DNA of 64,000 nucleotides from Bradyrhizobium yuanmingense (GTDB taxonomy: Bacteria > Pseudomonadota > Alphaproteobacteria > Rhizobiales > Xanthobacteraceae), in contig NZ_FMAE01000004.1 of assembly GCF_900094575.1 (NCBI RefSeq), positions 372,001 to 436,000 of the forward strand, written 5' to 3'. Below the pieces are notes generated by a model that was not told the origin of the DNA, did no database searches, and was given only the letters and a program-made list of their open reading frames with translations. Positions 54,048 through 64,000 of this stretch are shown in pieces (the first letter of the stretch is position 1; each line of letters starts with the position of its first letter). A program made the translations under genes and the position numbers.

Positions 54048-55670
54048 ATGTCCGACATCGCCGCCACCACAGCCGAATCGCCGGCCCGTTCCCCGCTTGC
54101 CGCCGAGGTGGCGAGGCGGCGGACCTTTGCGATCATCTCCCATCCCGACGCCGGCAAGACCACGCTGACCGAAAAGCTGCTGCTGTTCGGCGGCGCCATC
54201 AACCTCGCCGGCCAGGTCAAGGCCAAGGGCGAGCGGCGCAACACGCGTTCGGACTGGATGAAGATCGAGCGCGAACGCGGCATCTCGGTGGTGACCTCGG
54301 TGATGACCTTCGAGTTCGAAGGCCTCGTCTTCAACCTGCTGGACACGCCGGGCCACGAGGACTTTTCGGAAGATACCTATCGCACGCTGACGGCGGTCGA
54401 TTCCGCCGTGATGGTGATCGACGCGGCCAAGGGTATCGAGGCGCGCACCCGAAAGCTGTTCGAGGTGTGCCGTCTGCGCGACATCCCGATCATCACCTTC
54501 ATCAACAAGATGGACCGCGAGAGCCGCGACGTGTTCGAGCTGCTCGACGAGATCGAGAAGACGCTGGCGCTCGACACCACGCCGATGACCTGGCCGGTCG
54601 GCCGCGGCCGCGACTTCCTCGGCACCTATGACGTCGTCAATGGCGGCGTGCGCCTGCTCGAAGGCGGTGGCGCCAAGACCGGCGCGGCGCTCGAGATCGA
54701 GATCGAAGAGCTCGCCAAGCTCAACGCCAATCTCGATGTCTCCGCCGTGAAGGACGAGCTCGAGCTCGTCACCGAGGCGTCGAAGCCGTTCGAGCTGGAC
54801 GCGTTCCGCGAGGGACATCTGACGCCGGTCTATTTCGGCAGCGCGCTACGTAATTTCGGCGTCGGAGACCTCCTGGAGGGCCTCGGCAAGTTTGCGCCCG
54901 AGCCGCGCGCGCAGGACAGCGACCAGCGCAAGGTCGAGGCCACCGATCCGCGCATGAGCGCCTTCGTGTTCAAGATCCAGGCCAACATGGATCCCAACCA
55001 CCGCGACCGCATCGCGTTTGCGCGCCTGTGCTCGGGCAAGCTCAGCCGCGGCATGAAGGCCAAGCTCGTGCGCACCGGCAAGAGCATGCCGCTGTCGAGC
55101 CCGCAATTCTTCTTCGCGCAGGACCGCTCGGTCGCGGACGAAGCCTTCGCCGGCGACGTCGTCGGCATTCCCAACCACGGCACGCTGCGCATCGGCGATA
55201 CGCTGACCGAGGGCGAGGATTTCAACTTCGTCGGCGTGCCGAGCTTCGCGCCGGAAATCGTCCGCCGTGTCCGTCTCACCGACGCGATGAAGGCGAAGAA
55301 GCTGAAGGAAGCGCTGCAGCAGATGTCGGAAGAGGGCGTGGTGCAGGTGTTCCGCCCCCGCGACGGCGCCCCGGCGCTGGTCGGCGTGGTCGGCGCGCTG
55401 CAGCTCGACGTGCTCAAGGCCCGGCTCGAGGCGGAATATTCGCTGCCGGTCGAGTTCGAGGTCAGCGAGTTCCAGCTGGCGCGCTGGGTCTCCTCGGAGG
55501 ACCGCAAGAAGCTCGACAGCTTCATCGCCGCGAACAATTCGAGCATTGCCGACGATGTCGATGGCGATCCCGTCTATCTCGCCCGGAACGAGTTCTACCT
55601 CGGCTACACCCGGGAGCGTGCCGAGGGCATCGAGTTCAGCAACGTCAAGGATGTCAAGAAGAAGGGGTAA
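54048..55670 (+). CDS. prfC: Peptide chain release factor 3
   Basis: 540-aa translational GTPase that recycles RF1/RF2. G1 [16 protein letters not shown]2 region [13 protein letters not shown]3 [13 protein letters not shown]4 NKMDRES, then domain II (about 300-390) and the RF3 C-terminal domain ending KDVKKKG. Divergent from sugE. Confidence 0.96.
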   Translation: MSDIAATTAESPARSPLAAEVARRRTFAIISHPDAGKTTLTEKLLLFGGAINLAGQVKAKGERRNTRSDWMKIERERGISVVTSVMTFEFEGLVFNLLDTPGHEDFSEDTYRTLTAVDSAVMVIDAAKGIEARTRKLFEVCRLRDIPIITFINKMDRESRDVFELLDEIEKTLALDTTPMTWPVGRGRDFLGTYDVVNGGVRLLEGGGAKTGAALEIEIEELAKLNANLDVSAVKDELELVTEASKPFELDAFREGHLTPVYFGSALRNFGVGDLLEGLGKFAPEPRAQDSDQRKVEATDPRMSAFVFKIQANMDPNHRDRIAFARLCSGKLSRGMKAKLVRTGKSMPLSSPQFFFAQDRSVADEAFAGDVVGIPNHGTLRIGDTLTEGEDFNFVGVPSFAPEIVRRVRLTDAMKAKKLKEALQQMSEEGVVQVFRPRDGAPALVGVVGALQLDVLKARLEAEYSLPVEFEVSEFQLARWVSSEDRKKLDSFIAANNSSIADDVDGDPVYLARNEFYLGYTRERAEGIEFSNVKDVKKKG

Positions 55671-55717
55671 TGTTTCCCAGACCTTTTCCGTGAAGCAGGA
55701 CAGCGAGGTCGACGGTC

Positions 55718-56695
55718 ATGAGGCGGCGCGAATTCATCATGCTCGTTGCAGGCGCGGCGGCCTATCCGCTGAGCACATCCGCGCAGGGGAATGTGCGGCG
55801 GATCGGTGTGTTGGCGGGAGGCAGGTCGAGCGATCCGGAGAGCCAGGCCGGCTACCAGAAACTGAGACAGCGTCTGGGCGAGCTCGGTTGGGAACAGGAG
55901 CGCAACATCCATATCGAGTATCGCTGGTGGGCCGGCGATCCGAATGTCGCCGATGCCCAGGCGGCGGAGCTCGTGAAGTGGGGGCCGGATGTGCTTCTGG
56001 CAATCGGCACTCCCTCTGTGGAAGCCCTGAGGCGACGCGCGCCGACCTTGCCGATCATCTTCACGGTCGTTGCCGATCCCGTGGGTGCCAGTTTCGTCCA
56101 AAGTCTGGGCAAGCCGGGCGGAAATATCACGGGGTTCACGACCTTCGAGCCTGAAATGGCGGGCAAGTGGCTGCAATTGCTCAAGCAGGCGGCACCCGCG
56201 ATACGGAGGGTTGCCGCAATCTTCAATCCGCGAACGGCGCCCATGATCTTGATGCCGTCCGTGAAGGCGGCCATTCCGGCAGTCCAGCTCCAGCTCGTTC
56301 CGGCGCCGGCGCACAACGCCGCCGAGCTCGAACAGGCGATCTCCCGCTTTGCAGAGCAGCCAGACGGCGGGCTGCTGATCTTTCCCGACGCATTTCCACT
56401 CGTTCATCGGCAATTGATTCTGAACTTGGCGGCCGCGCATCGTCTGCCGGCGATGTATCCGTTCCCGTCCTTCGTCACGGACGGCGGGCTGATGTCTTAC
56501 GGAGTCTCGATCACGCAGCTCGTCGGTCGCTCGGCGGATTATGTCGACCGCGTCTTGAGAGGAACCCGTCCCGCAGACTTGCCAGTCCAACAACCGAATG
56601 AATTCCAGTTCCTGCTCAATCTCAAGACAGCCAATGCGTTGGGGCTGAATTTACCGCCCACGCTGGTGGCGCAAGCGGATCAGATTGTCGAGTGA
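55718..56695 (+). CDS. Orphan ABC-type substrate-binding protein (ABC_sub_bind family)
   Basis: 325 aa. Tat/Sec-like signal MRRREFIMLVAGAAAYPLST, then RRIGVLAGG, LRQRLGELGWEQERNIHIEYRWW, PDVLLAIGTPSVEALRRR and IIFTVVADPVGASFVQSLGKPGGNITG. Belongs to the abundant tripartite-like ABC_sub_bind group of rhizobia. No permease or ATPase next to it. Forty-seven bases after prfC. Confidence 0.88.
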   Translation: MRRREFIMLVAGAAAYPLSTSAQGNVRRIGVLAGGRSSDPESQAGYQKLRQRLGELGWEQERNIHIEYRWWAGDPNVADAQAAELVKWGPDVLLAIGTPSVEALRRRAPTLPIIFTVVADPVGASFVQSLGKPGGNITGFTTFEPEMAGKWLQLLKQAAPAIRRVAAIFNPRTAPMILMPSVKAAIPAVQLQLVPAPAHNAAELEQAISRFAEQPDGGLLIFPDAFPLVHRQLILNLAAAHRLPAMYPFPSFVTDGGLMSYGVSITQLVGRSADYVDRVLRGTRPADLPVQQPNEFQFLLNLKTANALGLNLPPTLVAQADQIVE

Positions 56696-56750
56696 AGCGA
56701 ACCATCGCGGCCAGCCTTGAAGCTTTCATAGCCGTCGCCACCTGTTGCAA

Positions 56751-57350
56751 ATGCCATTGCGGTCCCGGTACATGTGGCGCTGCATTCTTGTTCTTGCCTT
56801 GCTGGCAATGACCTCGATCGCCGCCGACGCGCAGCGACGCCAGATCAATCCGATTCCGTTCGCGCACGAGCCTTGCAGCGTGCTCGACGGCGAGCCCTGC
56901 ACGCCATCCTATTGCAGCCCGCTCGAGCCCGGCCCCTGTATTCCCGAGATCGACTACCCTTACGGCCAGAACCTCCAGCTCACGATCGAGAGCGTGCCTG
57001 CCGAGGCCGACCGCGCCAAATACCGGAAGCCCGATCACGATCTCGACACGATCGGCGACCTCTTCGCCGCGCTGCGCAGCTGCTGGTCGCCGCCATCGGA
57101 CCATGCGCGCGCAGGCATGCAGATGTCGGTACGCTTCAGCTTCAACAAGACCGGCGGCCTGATCGGCCCGCCGCGCCTCACATACGCGACTGCGGGCGTG
57201 CCGGCGGACACCCGGACGACCTATCTGAACGCCATCAATGCATCGCTGAAGGCCTGTCTGCCGCTGAAATTGACCAGCGGGCTCGGCGGGGCGTTGGCCG
57301 GGCGGCCCATCGCGATCCGTTATGTCGACAATCGGGAGCTCGGCAAATAG
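56751..57350 (+). CDS. Exported hypothetical protein with TonB-C-like end
   Basis: About 199 aa: signal peptide MWRCILVLALLAMTSIAADA (alternative start at 56772), a Cys/Pro-rich stretch (EPCSVLDGEPCTPSYCSPLE with four Cys) and a C-terminal domain MSVRFSFNKTGGLIGPPRLTYAT ... LKACLPLKLT reminiscent of TonB C-terminal-like periplasmic domains. Unknown role. Confidence 0.68.
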   Translation: MPLRSRYMWRCILVLALLAMTSIAADAQRRQINPIPFAHEPCSVLDGEPCTPSYCSPLEPGPCIPEIDYPYGQNLQLTIESVPAEADRAKYRKPDHDLDTIGDLFAALRSCWSPPSDHARAGMQMSVRFSFNKTGGLIGPPRLTYATAGVPADTRTTYLNAINASLKACLPLKLTSGLGGALAGRPIAIRYVDNRELGK

Positions 57351-57420
57351 CGCGCGAGTTGCGAGCATCGGCCGATCGATGATACTTCAGTGGCGGGGGC
57401 TGCTTTGCGGGGAGGATGTC

Positions 57421-58005
57421 GTGGGTCTGCTGGTCATGATCCTGGGGCTGGTGCTGTTTTTTGCATCCCATATTTTCACAACCAGACGGAAGGCCCGCGC
57501 GCAGGCGATCGCGAGGCTGGGCGAGGGGACTTACAAGCTCCTCTATTCGGCGGTCTCACTCGCGGGGCTGGCGCTGATCATCTGGGGCTATGCCCACTAC
57601 CGCAGCTCCGGCTGGATCGACGTCTGGTATCCGCCGAAGGCGATGAAGCACATCGCGTTGGCCTTGATGCTGCCTGCAGTCATCCTCGTGGTGGCGTCCT
57701 ACATGCGTGGCCGCATCTATGCGACGTTGAAGCATCCGATGCTGGCCGGCATCAAGCTGTGGGCGGCGGCGCATCTGCTCGCCAATGGCGATCTCGGCTC
57801 CATCGTCCTGTTCGGCTCGTTCCTCGCCTGGGCGGTCTATGACCGCATCTCGCTGAAAGCTCGCACCGACGCCGGTGCCCCGCCGATTCCGGTCGGCGGC
57901 CCCACCAACGATCTGATCGCGGTCGCGGTGGGCGTGGTCGCCTATCTGGCCCTGGCCTTCGCCTTCCATCCGGTGGTGATCGGTGTGCCCGTGATCGGGG
58001 TCTAG
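57421..58005 (+). CDS. NnrU family membrane protein
   Basis: 194 aa from GTG (GGGGAGGATGTC before it), about six helices: VGLLVMILGLVLFFASHIFTTRR, GTYKLLYSAVSLAGLALIIWGYAHYR and LKHPMLAGIKLWAAAHLLANGDLGSIVLFG, typical NnrU. Some members relate to nitric-oxide metabolism or carotene isomerisation (15-cis-zeta-carotene isomerase is a relative); no such neighbours here. Confidence 0.9.
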   Translation: MGLLVMILGLVLFFASHIFTTRRKARAQAIARLGEGTYKLLYSAVSLAGLALIIWGYAHYRSSGWIDVWYPPKAMKHIALALMLPAVILVVASYMRGRIYATLKHPMLAGIKLWAAAHLLANGDLGSIVLFGSFLAWAVYDRISLKARTDAGAPPIPVGGPTNDLIAVAVGVVAYLALAFAFHPVVIGVPVIGV

Positions 58006-58077
58006 CCGATCGGCGCAAGACGGGGCTCGCCTGACCGTGCGGGGAAGATAACGAGAGCAACAAGCCGAGGGCATCCC

Positions 58078-59670
58078 ATGGACTGGTCGCAATCTCAGAT
58101 CCCGCCGATGCGGCTCGAGTCGCGTTTTGGCGAGCGGGTGGTGCCGGCATTTTGCGATCGGCCATCGAGCCTCTGGGCGATGATCGCGGAGGCGCGCGGC
58201 CGCAATGCCGATGGCGAAGCCTTGATCTGCGGCAATGTCCGTCTGAGCTGGCGGCAGGCAGCGGAGCAGGCGGCACGGATCGCTGCGGGATTGCGTAAGC
58301 TCGGATTGCAGCGTGGCGATCGCGTCGCCATCCTGCTCGGCAACCGCATCGAGTTTCCGCTGCTGCTGTTTGCCGCGGCACATGAGGGGCTGGTGACCGT
58401 GCTGCTCAGCACGCGCCAGCAGAAGCCGGAGATCGCCTATGTGCTCGCCGATTGCGGCGCGAAGATCCTGATCCACGAGGCCTCGATCGCCGAGCGACTG
58501 CCCGACGCAAAGGACGTGCCCGATGTGATCCGTCGCATTGCCATCGATGACGATGCCGCGCGGTCGAGCTTCTCTTCGCTCGCCGAAAACGCTCCGGCAT
58601 CGGCACCGATCGAGGTGAGCGAAGAGGACACCGCGATGATCCTCTACACCTCCGGCACCACGGGCAAGCCGAAGGGCGCGATGCTGGCCCATTGCAACAT
58701 CGTCCATTCCTCGATGGTGTTCGTATCCTGCCTGCAATTGACGGAAGCCGATCGCTCGATCGCAGCTGTGCCGCTCGGCCATGTCACCGGAGTCGTCGCC
58801 AACATCACGACGATGATCCGCTGCGGCGGGACGCTGATCATCATGCCCGAGTTCAAGGCCGCCGATTACCTCAAGCTCGCCTCGCGCGAGCGCGTCACCT
58901 ACACGGTGATGGTGCCGGCGATGTACAATCTCTGCCTGCTCCAGCCCGATTTCGATGGCTATGATCTCTCGAGCTGGCGCATCGGCGGTTTCGGCGGCGC
59001 GCCGATGCCGGTCGCCACCATCGAGAAGCTCAAGGCGAAGATTCCGGGCCTGAAGCTGATGAACTGCTACGGCGCGACCGAGACGACCTCGCCCTCGACC
59101 ATCATGCCGGGCGAGCTGACCGAGCGCCATATCGACAGCGTCGGCCTGCCGTGTCCCGGCGCGCGTATCGCTGTGATGGGCCCGGACGGGCGCGAGCTGC
59201 CTCCCGGCGAGATCGGCGAGCTCTGGATCCAGAGCGCCTCCGTGATCAAGGGCTACTGGAATAACCCGAAGGCCACCGCCGAAAGCTTTACGGGCGGATT
59301 CTGGCATTCAGGTGATCTCGGCTCGGTCGATGCGGAAGGCTTCGTTCGCGTGTTCGACCGGCAGAAGGACATGATCAATCGCGGCGGCCTGAAGATCTAT
59401 TCGGCCGAGGTCGAATCCGTGCTGGCCGGCCATCCCGCCGTGGTCGAGAGCGCGATCATTGCCAGGCCTTGCCCGGTGCTGGGCGAGCGCGTCCACGCCG
59501 TGGTGGTGACGCGACAGCCGGTAACCGATACGGACCTGCGCGCCTGGTGCGCCGAGCGCCTGTCCGACTACAAGGTTCCCGAAACCATGGCGATCACGGC
59601 AGACCCGCTGCCGCGCAACGCCAACGGCAAGGTGCTGAAGCGCCAGCTGCGGGAGCTGCTGGGAGCTTGA
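58078..59670 (+). CDS. AMP-dependent acyl-CoA synthetase/ligase
   Basis: 530 aa ANL superfamily: A3 P-loop ILYTSGTTGKPKGAM, A5 MNCYGATETTSPST, A7 GFWHSGDLGSVDAEGFVRV, A8 DMINRGGLKIYSAEVESVL and A10 PRNANGKVLKRQLREL with the catalytic Lys. Class I adenylate-forming; likely activates a carboxylic acid to its CoA ester. Substrate unknown; alone. Confidence 0.93.
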   Translation: MDWSQSQIPPMRLESRFGERVVPAFCDRPSSLWAMIAEARGRNADGEALICGNVRLSWRQAAEQAARIAAGLRKLGLQRGDRVAILLGNRIEFPLLLFAAAHEGLVTVLLSTRQQKPEIAYVLADCGAKILIHEASIAERLPDAKDVPDVIRRIAIDDDAARSSFSSLAENAPASAPIEVSEEDTAMILYTSGTTGKPKGAMLAHCNIVHSSMVFVSCLQLTEADRSIAAVPLGHVTGVVANITTMIRCGGTLIIMPEFKAADYLKLASRERVTYTVMVPAMYNLCLLQPDFDGYDLSSWRIGGFGGAPMPVATIEKLKAKIPGLKLMNCYGATETTSPSTIMPGELTERHIDSVGLPCPGARIAVMGPDGRELPPGEIGELWIQSASVIKGYWNNPKATAESFTGGFWHSGDLGSVDAEGFVRVFDRQKDMINRGGLKIYSAEVESVLAGHPAVVESAIIARPCPVLGERVHAVVVTRQPVTDTDLRAWCAERLSDYKVPETMAITADPLPRNANGKVLKRQLRELLGA

Positions 59671-59835
59671 GCCGGGCAGGGGCATCCGGGATGTCCCGGG
59701 TGGTTAACGCCTTGATCGGGCTCGCTTTGCCTTGCCACCGCCATATCGTTAGGCTACCTCGCCGCCACACGGGGACGGGATTCCTGACGCGAACGCTTTG
59801 GCGCGCGCACCCGGACGGGCATGGGATTGGCATAA

Positions 59836-60489
59836 GTGTCTGAATTATTTGACGAAGTCAACGAGGAAGTACGTCGCGAACAGTTCAAGAAGCTGTGGGA
59901 CAAGTATTCGATCTACTTCATCGCGCTGATGGTGCTGATCGTCGCCGGCGCCGGTGGCTGGCAGGGTTATAGGTACCTGGAGGCCCAGAAGGCCGCCGCG
60001 GCCGGCGCCGCTTTCGAGAAGGCCGCCGAGCTGTCCGAGCAGGGCAAGCACGAGGACGCCGAGAAAGCCTTCACCGAGCTCGCCGCCAAGGCGCCGTCCG
60101 GCTATCGCACCCTGGCGCGGCTGCGTGCTGCGGCCGAGGCCGCGAGCCGCGATCCCAAGGCGGCCGCGAAGATGTATGACGACATCGCCGCCGACCGCAG
60201 CATTGGCGGCGAGTGGCAGGATCTGGCCAAGATCCGCGCCGCGGGGCTCCTGCTCGACAGCGCTGGCTATGCCGACATCCAGCAGCGGCTGGAAGCTTCC
60301 GCCGCGCCGAAATCGACCTTCCGCCACACCGCCCGGGAGATGCTGGCGCTGTCGGCCTGGCGTAACAACGACATGACTGCAGCCCGCAAATGGCTCGAGG
60401 CGATTGACGGAGACGGCGAAACGCCGCCCGGCCTGCGCTCTCGCGCCGAGGCGCTCCAGGCTTTGTTGCCGCCCGTCGCCAAAAGCTGA
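59836..60489 (+). CDS. Membrane-anchored TPR protein, YfgM-like
   Basis: 217 aa from GTG. N-terminal VNEEVRREQFKKLWDKYSIYFIALMVLIVAG: amphipathic start plus one membrane helix, typical of TPR_21/YfgM, then helical repeats with AAFEKAAELSEQGKHEDAEKAF. Together with the next genes (lipoprotein, der) it forms the usual envelope/ribosome cluster. Confidence 0.88.
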   Translation: MSELFDEVNEEVRREQFKKLWDKYSIYFIALMVLIVAGAGGWQGYRYLEAQKAAAAGAAFEKAAELSEQGKHEDAEKAFTELAAKAPSGYRTLARLRAAAEAASRDPKAAAKMYDDIAADRSIGGEWQDLAKIRAAGLLLDSAGYADIQQRLEASAAPKSTFRHTAREMLALSAWRNNDMTAARKWLEAIDGDGETPPGLRSRAEALQALLPPVAKS

Positions 60490-60520
60490 CGACGGTTCTC
60501 TGACGTAACGAGACACCAAG

Positions 60521-61057
60521 ATGCGCCGCACGCCACGCTTGATCGCAGCCGCCGTCCTGATCGCCTTCACCGGCGTCCTGGGCGGCTGCTCCAGCTTCGA
60601 TCCGAGCGATCTGCTCGACTTCCTCGACACCAAGAAGAAGCTGCCGGGCGACCGCAAGCCGGTCTTCCCCGAGGGTGTGCCGGGGCTCGAGCAGGGCGTG
60701 CCGAGGGATCTCTACAAAGGCGCACAGCAGCAGCAGCCCGACCCGAACGCACCTGCCGTCGCGGCCCTGCCTGCGGAGCCGGAGCCGGCCAAGCCGGCAA
60801 AGGGGGCCAAGGCAAAGAATACCAAGCAGTCCGCCGCGCCGGCCGAAGCACCCGTCGGCGAGGTCGACGGCGAGGCGCAGCCGGAGGCAGCGCCGGCGAC
60901 GTCCGCTCCGCCGCCCAAGCACAAGATCGTCCGCAGGCGCACCACCGCGCCGCCGCCAGATCAGCCGGCCCAGCAGGCGCAGCCGACCAAGCCCCCGCAG
61001 CAGCAATCGCAGAGCGCCTTCCCGGCACCGCTGCCGAGCGGCAGCTTCTCGCGCTGA
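60521..61057 (+). CDS. Proline/alanine-rich lipoprotein
   Basis: 178 aa with lipobox LGGC at residues 20-23 after a hydrophobic signal, then SSFDPSDLLDFLDTKKKLPGDRKPVFPEGVPGL and a long disordered Pro/Ala/Gln tail (PPQQQSQSAF). Between yfgM-like and der, where a BamB would be in other bacteria; this is much shorter and lacks beta-propeller repeats. Confidence 0.8.
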   Translation: MRRTPRLIAAAVLIAFTGVLGGCSSFDPSDLLDFLDTKKKLPGDRKPVFPEGVPGLEQGVPRDLYKGAQQQQPDPNAPAVAALPAEPEPAKPAKGAKAKNTKQSAAPAEAPVGEVDGEAQPEAAPATSAPPPKHKIVRRRTTAPPPDQPAQQAQPTKPPQQQSQSAFPAPLPSGSFSR

Positions 61058-61107
61058 TATTTCCCATTGCATTGACAGGCGCAGCCCCGGCAGCGCACGA
61101 ATGACCG

Positions 61108-62490
61108 ATGTCCTTCACGATCGCCATCATCGGCCGGCCCAATGTCGGCAAGTCGACGCTGTTCAACCGCCTTGTTGGGCAGAAGCTCGCGCTGGTCGAT
61201 GACCTGCCCGGCGTCACCCGCGACCGCCGCGAAGGCGAGGCCAGGCTCGGCGATCTCCGCTTCACCATCATCGATACCGCCGGCCTCGACGAGGGCGCAA
61301 AGGGCTCGCTGACCGCGCGCATGCAGGAGCAGACCGAGACCGCGATCGCGCAGGCCGACGCGCTGTTCTTTGTCATCGACGCCCGCATCGGCCTGACGCC
61401 GACCGATCGCGCCTTCGCCGATTTCGCCCGCAAGGCCGACAAGCCGGTGCTGCTCATCGCCAACAAGAGTGAGGGCAAGCACGGCGATGCCGGCGCGATG
61501 GAAGCGTTTGCGCTCGGCCTCGGCGATCCCATCCAGATCTCGGCCGAGCACGGCGAGGGCATGGGCGAGCTCTACGATGCGCTCGCGAAGCTAATGCCCG
61601 AACCCGTCGAGGAAGATGACGATGAGGACGACGCGCCGATCTCGGAGGAAGAGGCCGCGACGCGCCCGATCCGGGTCGCGATCGTCGGCCGGCCCAATGC
61701 CGGCAAGTCGACGCTGATCAACCATCTGCTCGGCGAGGAGCGCCTGCTGACCAGCCCCGAGGCCGGCACCACGCGCGATTCCATCGCAGTCGAGATCAAC
61801 TGGAAGGGCCGCGATTTCCGCGTCTTCGACACCGCGGGCCTGCGCCGGCGCTCGCGCATCGAGGAGAAGCTGGAAAAGCTCTCGGTCGCGGACGCACTGC
61901 GCGCGGTGCGCTTTGCCGAAGTGGTCGTGCTGATGATGGATTCGCAGAACCGCTTCGAGGAGCAGGACCTGCGCATCGCCGACCTGATCGAGCGCGAGGG
62001 ACGGGCGGTCGTGCTCGCCGTCAACAAATGGGATCTGATGGAGACCAAGGGCGGCGGCGCGATCTCCGGCCTGCGCCGCGATGCCGATCATTGGCTGCCG
62101 CAGCTCAAGGGTGTGCCCATCGTCGCCGTCTCGGGCTTGATGGGCGAGGGCATCGATCGCCTGATGCAGGCGATCCAGGACGCCTATGCGATCTGGAACA
62201 GGCGCGTGCCGACCTCGGCGCTCAATCGCTGGTTCGAGCAGGCGATCCAGGCCAACCCGCCGCCGGCGGTCTCCGGCCGCAGGCTGAAGCTGAACTACAT
62301 CACGCAGACCAAGGCCCGGCCGCCGAGCTTCGTGCTGTTCTGCTCGCGCGCGGACGCCGTGCCGCAATCCTACTTGCGCTATCTCACCAATTCCATGCGC
62401 GAGACCTTCGAGCTGCCGGGCACGCCGGTGCGCATCACGCTGCGCGAGAAGGCCAATCCCTTCGCGCACAAGCGCAAGCGGCCATCGTGA
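61108..62490 (+). CDS. der: Ribosome-biogenesis GTPase Der (EngA)
   Basis: 460 aa, two tandem G domains: [23 protein letters not shown] and [24 protein letters not shown] with NKWDL, separated by an acidic linker ([15 protein letters not shown]), and a C-terminal KH-like domain. Acts in 50S assembly. Its stop overlaps the exporter start by 4 bases (GTGA). Confidence 0.96.
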   Translation: MSFTIAIIGRPNVGKSTLFNRLVGQKLALVDDLPGVTRDRREGEARLGDLRFTIIDTAGLDEGAKGSLTARMQEQTETAIAQADALFFVIDARIGLTPTDRAFADFARKADKPVLLIANKSEGKHGDAGAMEAFALGLGDPIQISAEHGEGMGELYDALAKLMPEPVEEDDDEDDAPISEEEAATRPIRVAIVGRPNAGKSTLINHLLGEERLLTSPEAGTTRDSIAVEINWKGRDFRVFDTAGLRRRSRIEEKLEKLSVADALRAVRFAEVVVLMMDSQNRFEEQDLRIADLIEREGRAVVLAVNKWDLMETKGGGAISGLRRDADHWLPQLKGVPIVAVSGLMGEGIDRLMQAIQDAYAIWNRRVPTSALNRWFEQAIQANPPPAVSGRRLKLNYITQTKARPPSFVLFCSRADAVPQSYLRYLTNSMRETFELPGTPVRITLREKANPFAHKRKRPS

Positions 62491-63743
62491 GCGACGGTGC
62501 CGGCGAGGCGGTGGTGCAGGACGCAGCGCCGGCCCGCCGCGGCGCGGTCGCCTTCATCTTCGTCACCATCCTGCTCGACATGGTCGCGCTCGGCGTGATC
62601 ATGCCGGTCCTGCCGAAGCTGATCGAAAGCTTCGTCGACAACGACACCGCACATGCCGCGCGCATCTTCGGCCTGTTCGGCACCGCCTGGGCCTTGATGC
62701 AGTTCGTGTTCTCGCCGGTGCTTGGTGCGCTGTCCGATCGTTTCGGACGCCGGCCGGTGGTGCTGCTGTCGAATTTCGGGCTCGCAGCCGATTACGTCTT
62801 GATGGCGCTGGCGCCGTCGCTTGTGTGGCTGTTCATCGGCCGCGTGATCTCCGGCATCACCTCGGCGAGCATCTCGACCGCCTTCGCCTATATCGCCGAC
62901 ATCACGCCGTCGGAACGGCGTGCGGCGGTCTTCGGCCGGATCGGCGCGGCCTTCGGCGCCGGCTTCATCTTGGGGCCAGCGCTCGGCGGCCTGCTCGGCG
63001 ATATCGATCCGCGCCTGCCGTTCTGGGCCGCGGCGGCCCTGAGCTTCGCCAACGCGCTCTATGGCCTGTTCGTGCTGCCGGAGTCGCTTGCGCCCGACAA
63101 GCGCGCGCCGCTGCGCTGGCGCAGCGCCAGTCCGCTCGGAGCGCTGCATCTGCTGCGGTCCGACGCGCTGCTTGCCGCGTTGTCGATCGTCAACTTCATC
63201 GCGCAGGTCGCCCACGTCGTGCTGCCCTCGACCTTCGTGCTCTACGCGACCTATCGCTACGGCTGGGATGCCAAGACGGTGGGCTTGACGCTCGCCATGG
63301 TCGGCATCTGCGCCATGGTGGTGCAGGGCTTTGCGATCGGCCCCATCGTGCATGCGCTCGGCGAGCGCAACGCGCTCCTGCTCGGCCTCTGCTGCGGCGC
63401 GGTCGGATTGGTGGTCCTCGGCGCTGCGCCGACCGGACCGCTATCGTGGCTCGGGATTCCCATTCTGGCGCTGTGGGGCATCTCCGGCGCCGCCTCGCAA
63501 GCGCTGATGACGCGGCTCGTCGCGCCGGATCAGCAGGGCCAGCTGCAGGGCGCAACCGCGAGCGTGCAGAGCGTGTCGCAGCTCGTCGGCCCGTTCCTGT
63601 TCACGCTGACATTTTCCTATTTCATCGGCGCCAGCGCGCCGTTGCATCTGCCCGGCGCACCGTTCCTGCTCGCCGCGGTGCTGATGGTGGTGTGCGTGGC
63701 GATCGCGGTGCGGTCGCTGGGTGCGACCAGGACAGTCTCGTAG
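62487..63743 (+). CDS. TetA-like MFS exporter
   Basis: 418 aa from GTG, 12 membrane helices. [24 protein letters not shown] (TM1), [19 protein letters not shown] (TM2-3 loop) and [34 protein letters not shown] (TM4-5) are marks of class A/B-type tetracycline exporters, but chromosomal relatives like this one usually serve other compounds. Translationally coupled to der. Confidence 0.9.
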   Translation: MSDGAGEAVVQDAAPARRGAVAFIFVTILLDMVALGVIMPVLPKLIESFVDNDTAHAARIFGLFGTAWALMQFVFSPVLGALSDRFGRRPVVLLSNFGLAADYVLMALAPSLVWLFIGRVISGITSASISTAFAYIADITPSERRAAVFGRIGAAFGAGFILGPALGGLLGDIDPRLPFWAAAALSFANALYGLFVLPESLAPDKRAPLRWRSASPLGALHLLRSDALLAALSIVNFIAQVAHVVLPSTFVLYATYRYGWDAKTVGLTLAMVGICAMVVQGFAIGPIVHALGERNALLLGLCCGAVGLVVLGAAPTGPLSWLGIPILALWGISGAASQALMTRLVAPDQQGQLQGATASVQSVSQLVGPFLFTLTFSYFIGASAPLHLPGAPFLLAAVLMVVCVAIAVRSLGATRTVS

Positions 63744-63880
63744 GGTGGGTTAGCCTCGCGGTTCGCGCGAAGCGCAAACCGCGAGGCGTAACCCACCTCT
63801 TTCATTTCCGCGGAGGCGGAAGAGGTGGGTTACGCAAGCGGACTGCGCTTTGCGCAGCCGCATGCTAACCCACCCTACGA
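63740..63880. repeat. Dispersed palindrome, family R2 copy 3
   Basis: gtagggtgggttagcc ... aaaccgcgaggcgtaacccacc, then ggtgggttacgc ... gctaacccaccctacga. Same plan as 26917-27031 and 28690-28796, between the convergent exporter and the edge gene. Confidence 0.85.
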
Positions 63881-63882
63881 TC

Positions 63883-64000
63883 CTACTTCTTCACCAGCGG
63901 GCAGTCGCTGTCCTTGAGCGGCTTGGCCGCATCTTCCGGCGCGATGGTGGCGACCAGCTTGTAATAGTCCCACGGCCCCTTCGACTCCTCGGGCTTCTTC
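63883..64000 (-). CDS. Liv-type substrate-binding protein, 3' end
   Basis: Only the last 38 residues are in the window: KKPEESKGPWDYYKLVATIA, then PEDAAKPLKDSD and CPLVKK before the TAG. The first stretch is the same as in the binding protein at 48634-49854, so this is a close paralogue or part of a second transporter. The gene continues past the right edge. Confidence 0.85.
   Translation of the reverse strand, partial: KKPEESKGPWDYYKLVATIAPEDAAKPLKDSDCPLVKK

Overview
The window reads as ordinary chromosome of a high-GC alphaproteobacterium of the Bradyrhizobium type (Nitrobacteraceae). The basis is strong GC bias, the protein families, and several families of dispersed imperfect palindromes lying between genes, which I recognise as typical of Bradyrhizobium. 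The species call is inference. No standard tRNA, rRNA, CRISPR array, transposase or integrase was seen.

Layout. 0-4 kb: 3' end of rlmE, a 14-TM-type exporter on the minus strand, and guaB. 4-8.1 kb: a minus-strand operon (NAD-binding protein, alpha/beta hydrolase, HD protein) divergent from a winged-helix/TPR regulator. 8.3-14.7 kb: oxidoreductase, a small membrane protein between two copies of a palindromic repeat, phasin, hydrolase, DUF992 protein, phosphoesterase and a MAPEG protein. 14.7-18.9 kb: rsmB, a cold-shock gene, a cupin and guaA. 18.9-25.4 kb: an accessory stretch behind guaA. It carries a SnoaL-like gene, a cyanide-insensitive-type bd oxidase operon (cydA, cydB and a DUF2474 peptide), a diverged duplicate of the guaA 3' end, and then a visibly AT-richer two-gene module. 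That module pairs an OLD-like ATPase/TOPRIM protein with a 350-aa coiled-coil partner and is a candidate defence system.

25.6-39.2 kb: small enzymes and regulators with readable operators: ArsR/SRPBCC, TetR with a membrane protein, and a MarR-GNAT fusion. Also here are a TPP enzyme, two serine hydrolases, a degenerate deformylase-like protein, and an ECF sigma factor coupled to a DUF2892 peptide. 39.2-43 kb: an RNA-repair locus on the minus strand: rtcB, an rsr (TROVE/Ro60) gene and, directly upstream of rsr, four tandem Y-RNA-like genes. At least two of these carry circularly permuted tRNA mimics. 43-47 kb: DUF429 protein, small proteins, GST, a CsaA-like protein, an ArsC-family reductase and a PAS_5-like protein. 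47-51.8 kb: a complete branched-chain amino-acid-type ABC transporter (livG, livF, binding protein, livH, livM). 51.8-53.6 kb: a Pho-box-preceded DUF47-pit phosphate uptake operon. 53.6-54 kb: sugE/gdx under a guanidine-II riboswitch. 54-64 kb: prfC, an orphan binding protein, NnrU, an acyl-CoA synthetase, a membrane TPR protein, a lipoprotein, der, a TetA-like exporter, and the 3' end of a second Liv-type binding protein.

The two most interesting loci are the tandem Y-RNA/rsr/rtcB locus (39.2-42.7 kb) and the OLD-like two-gene module next to the duplicated guaA 3' end (22.6-25.4 kb).
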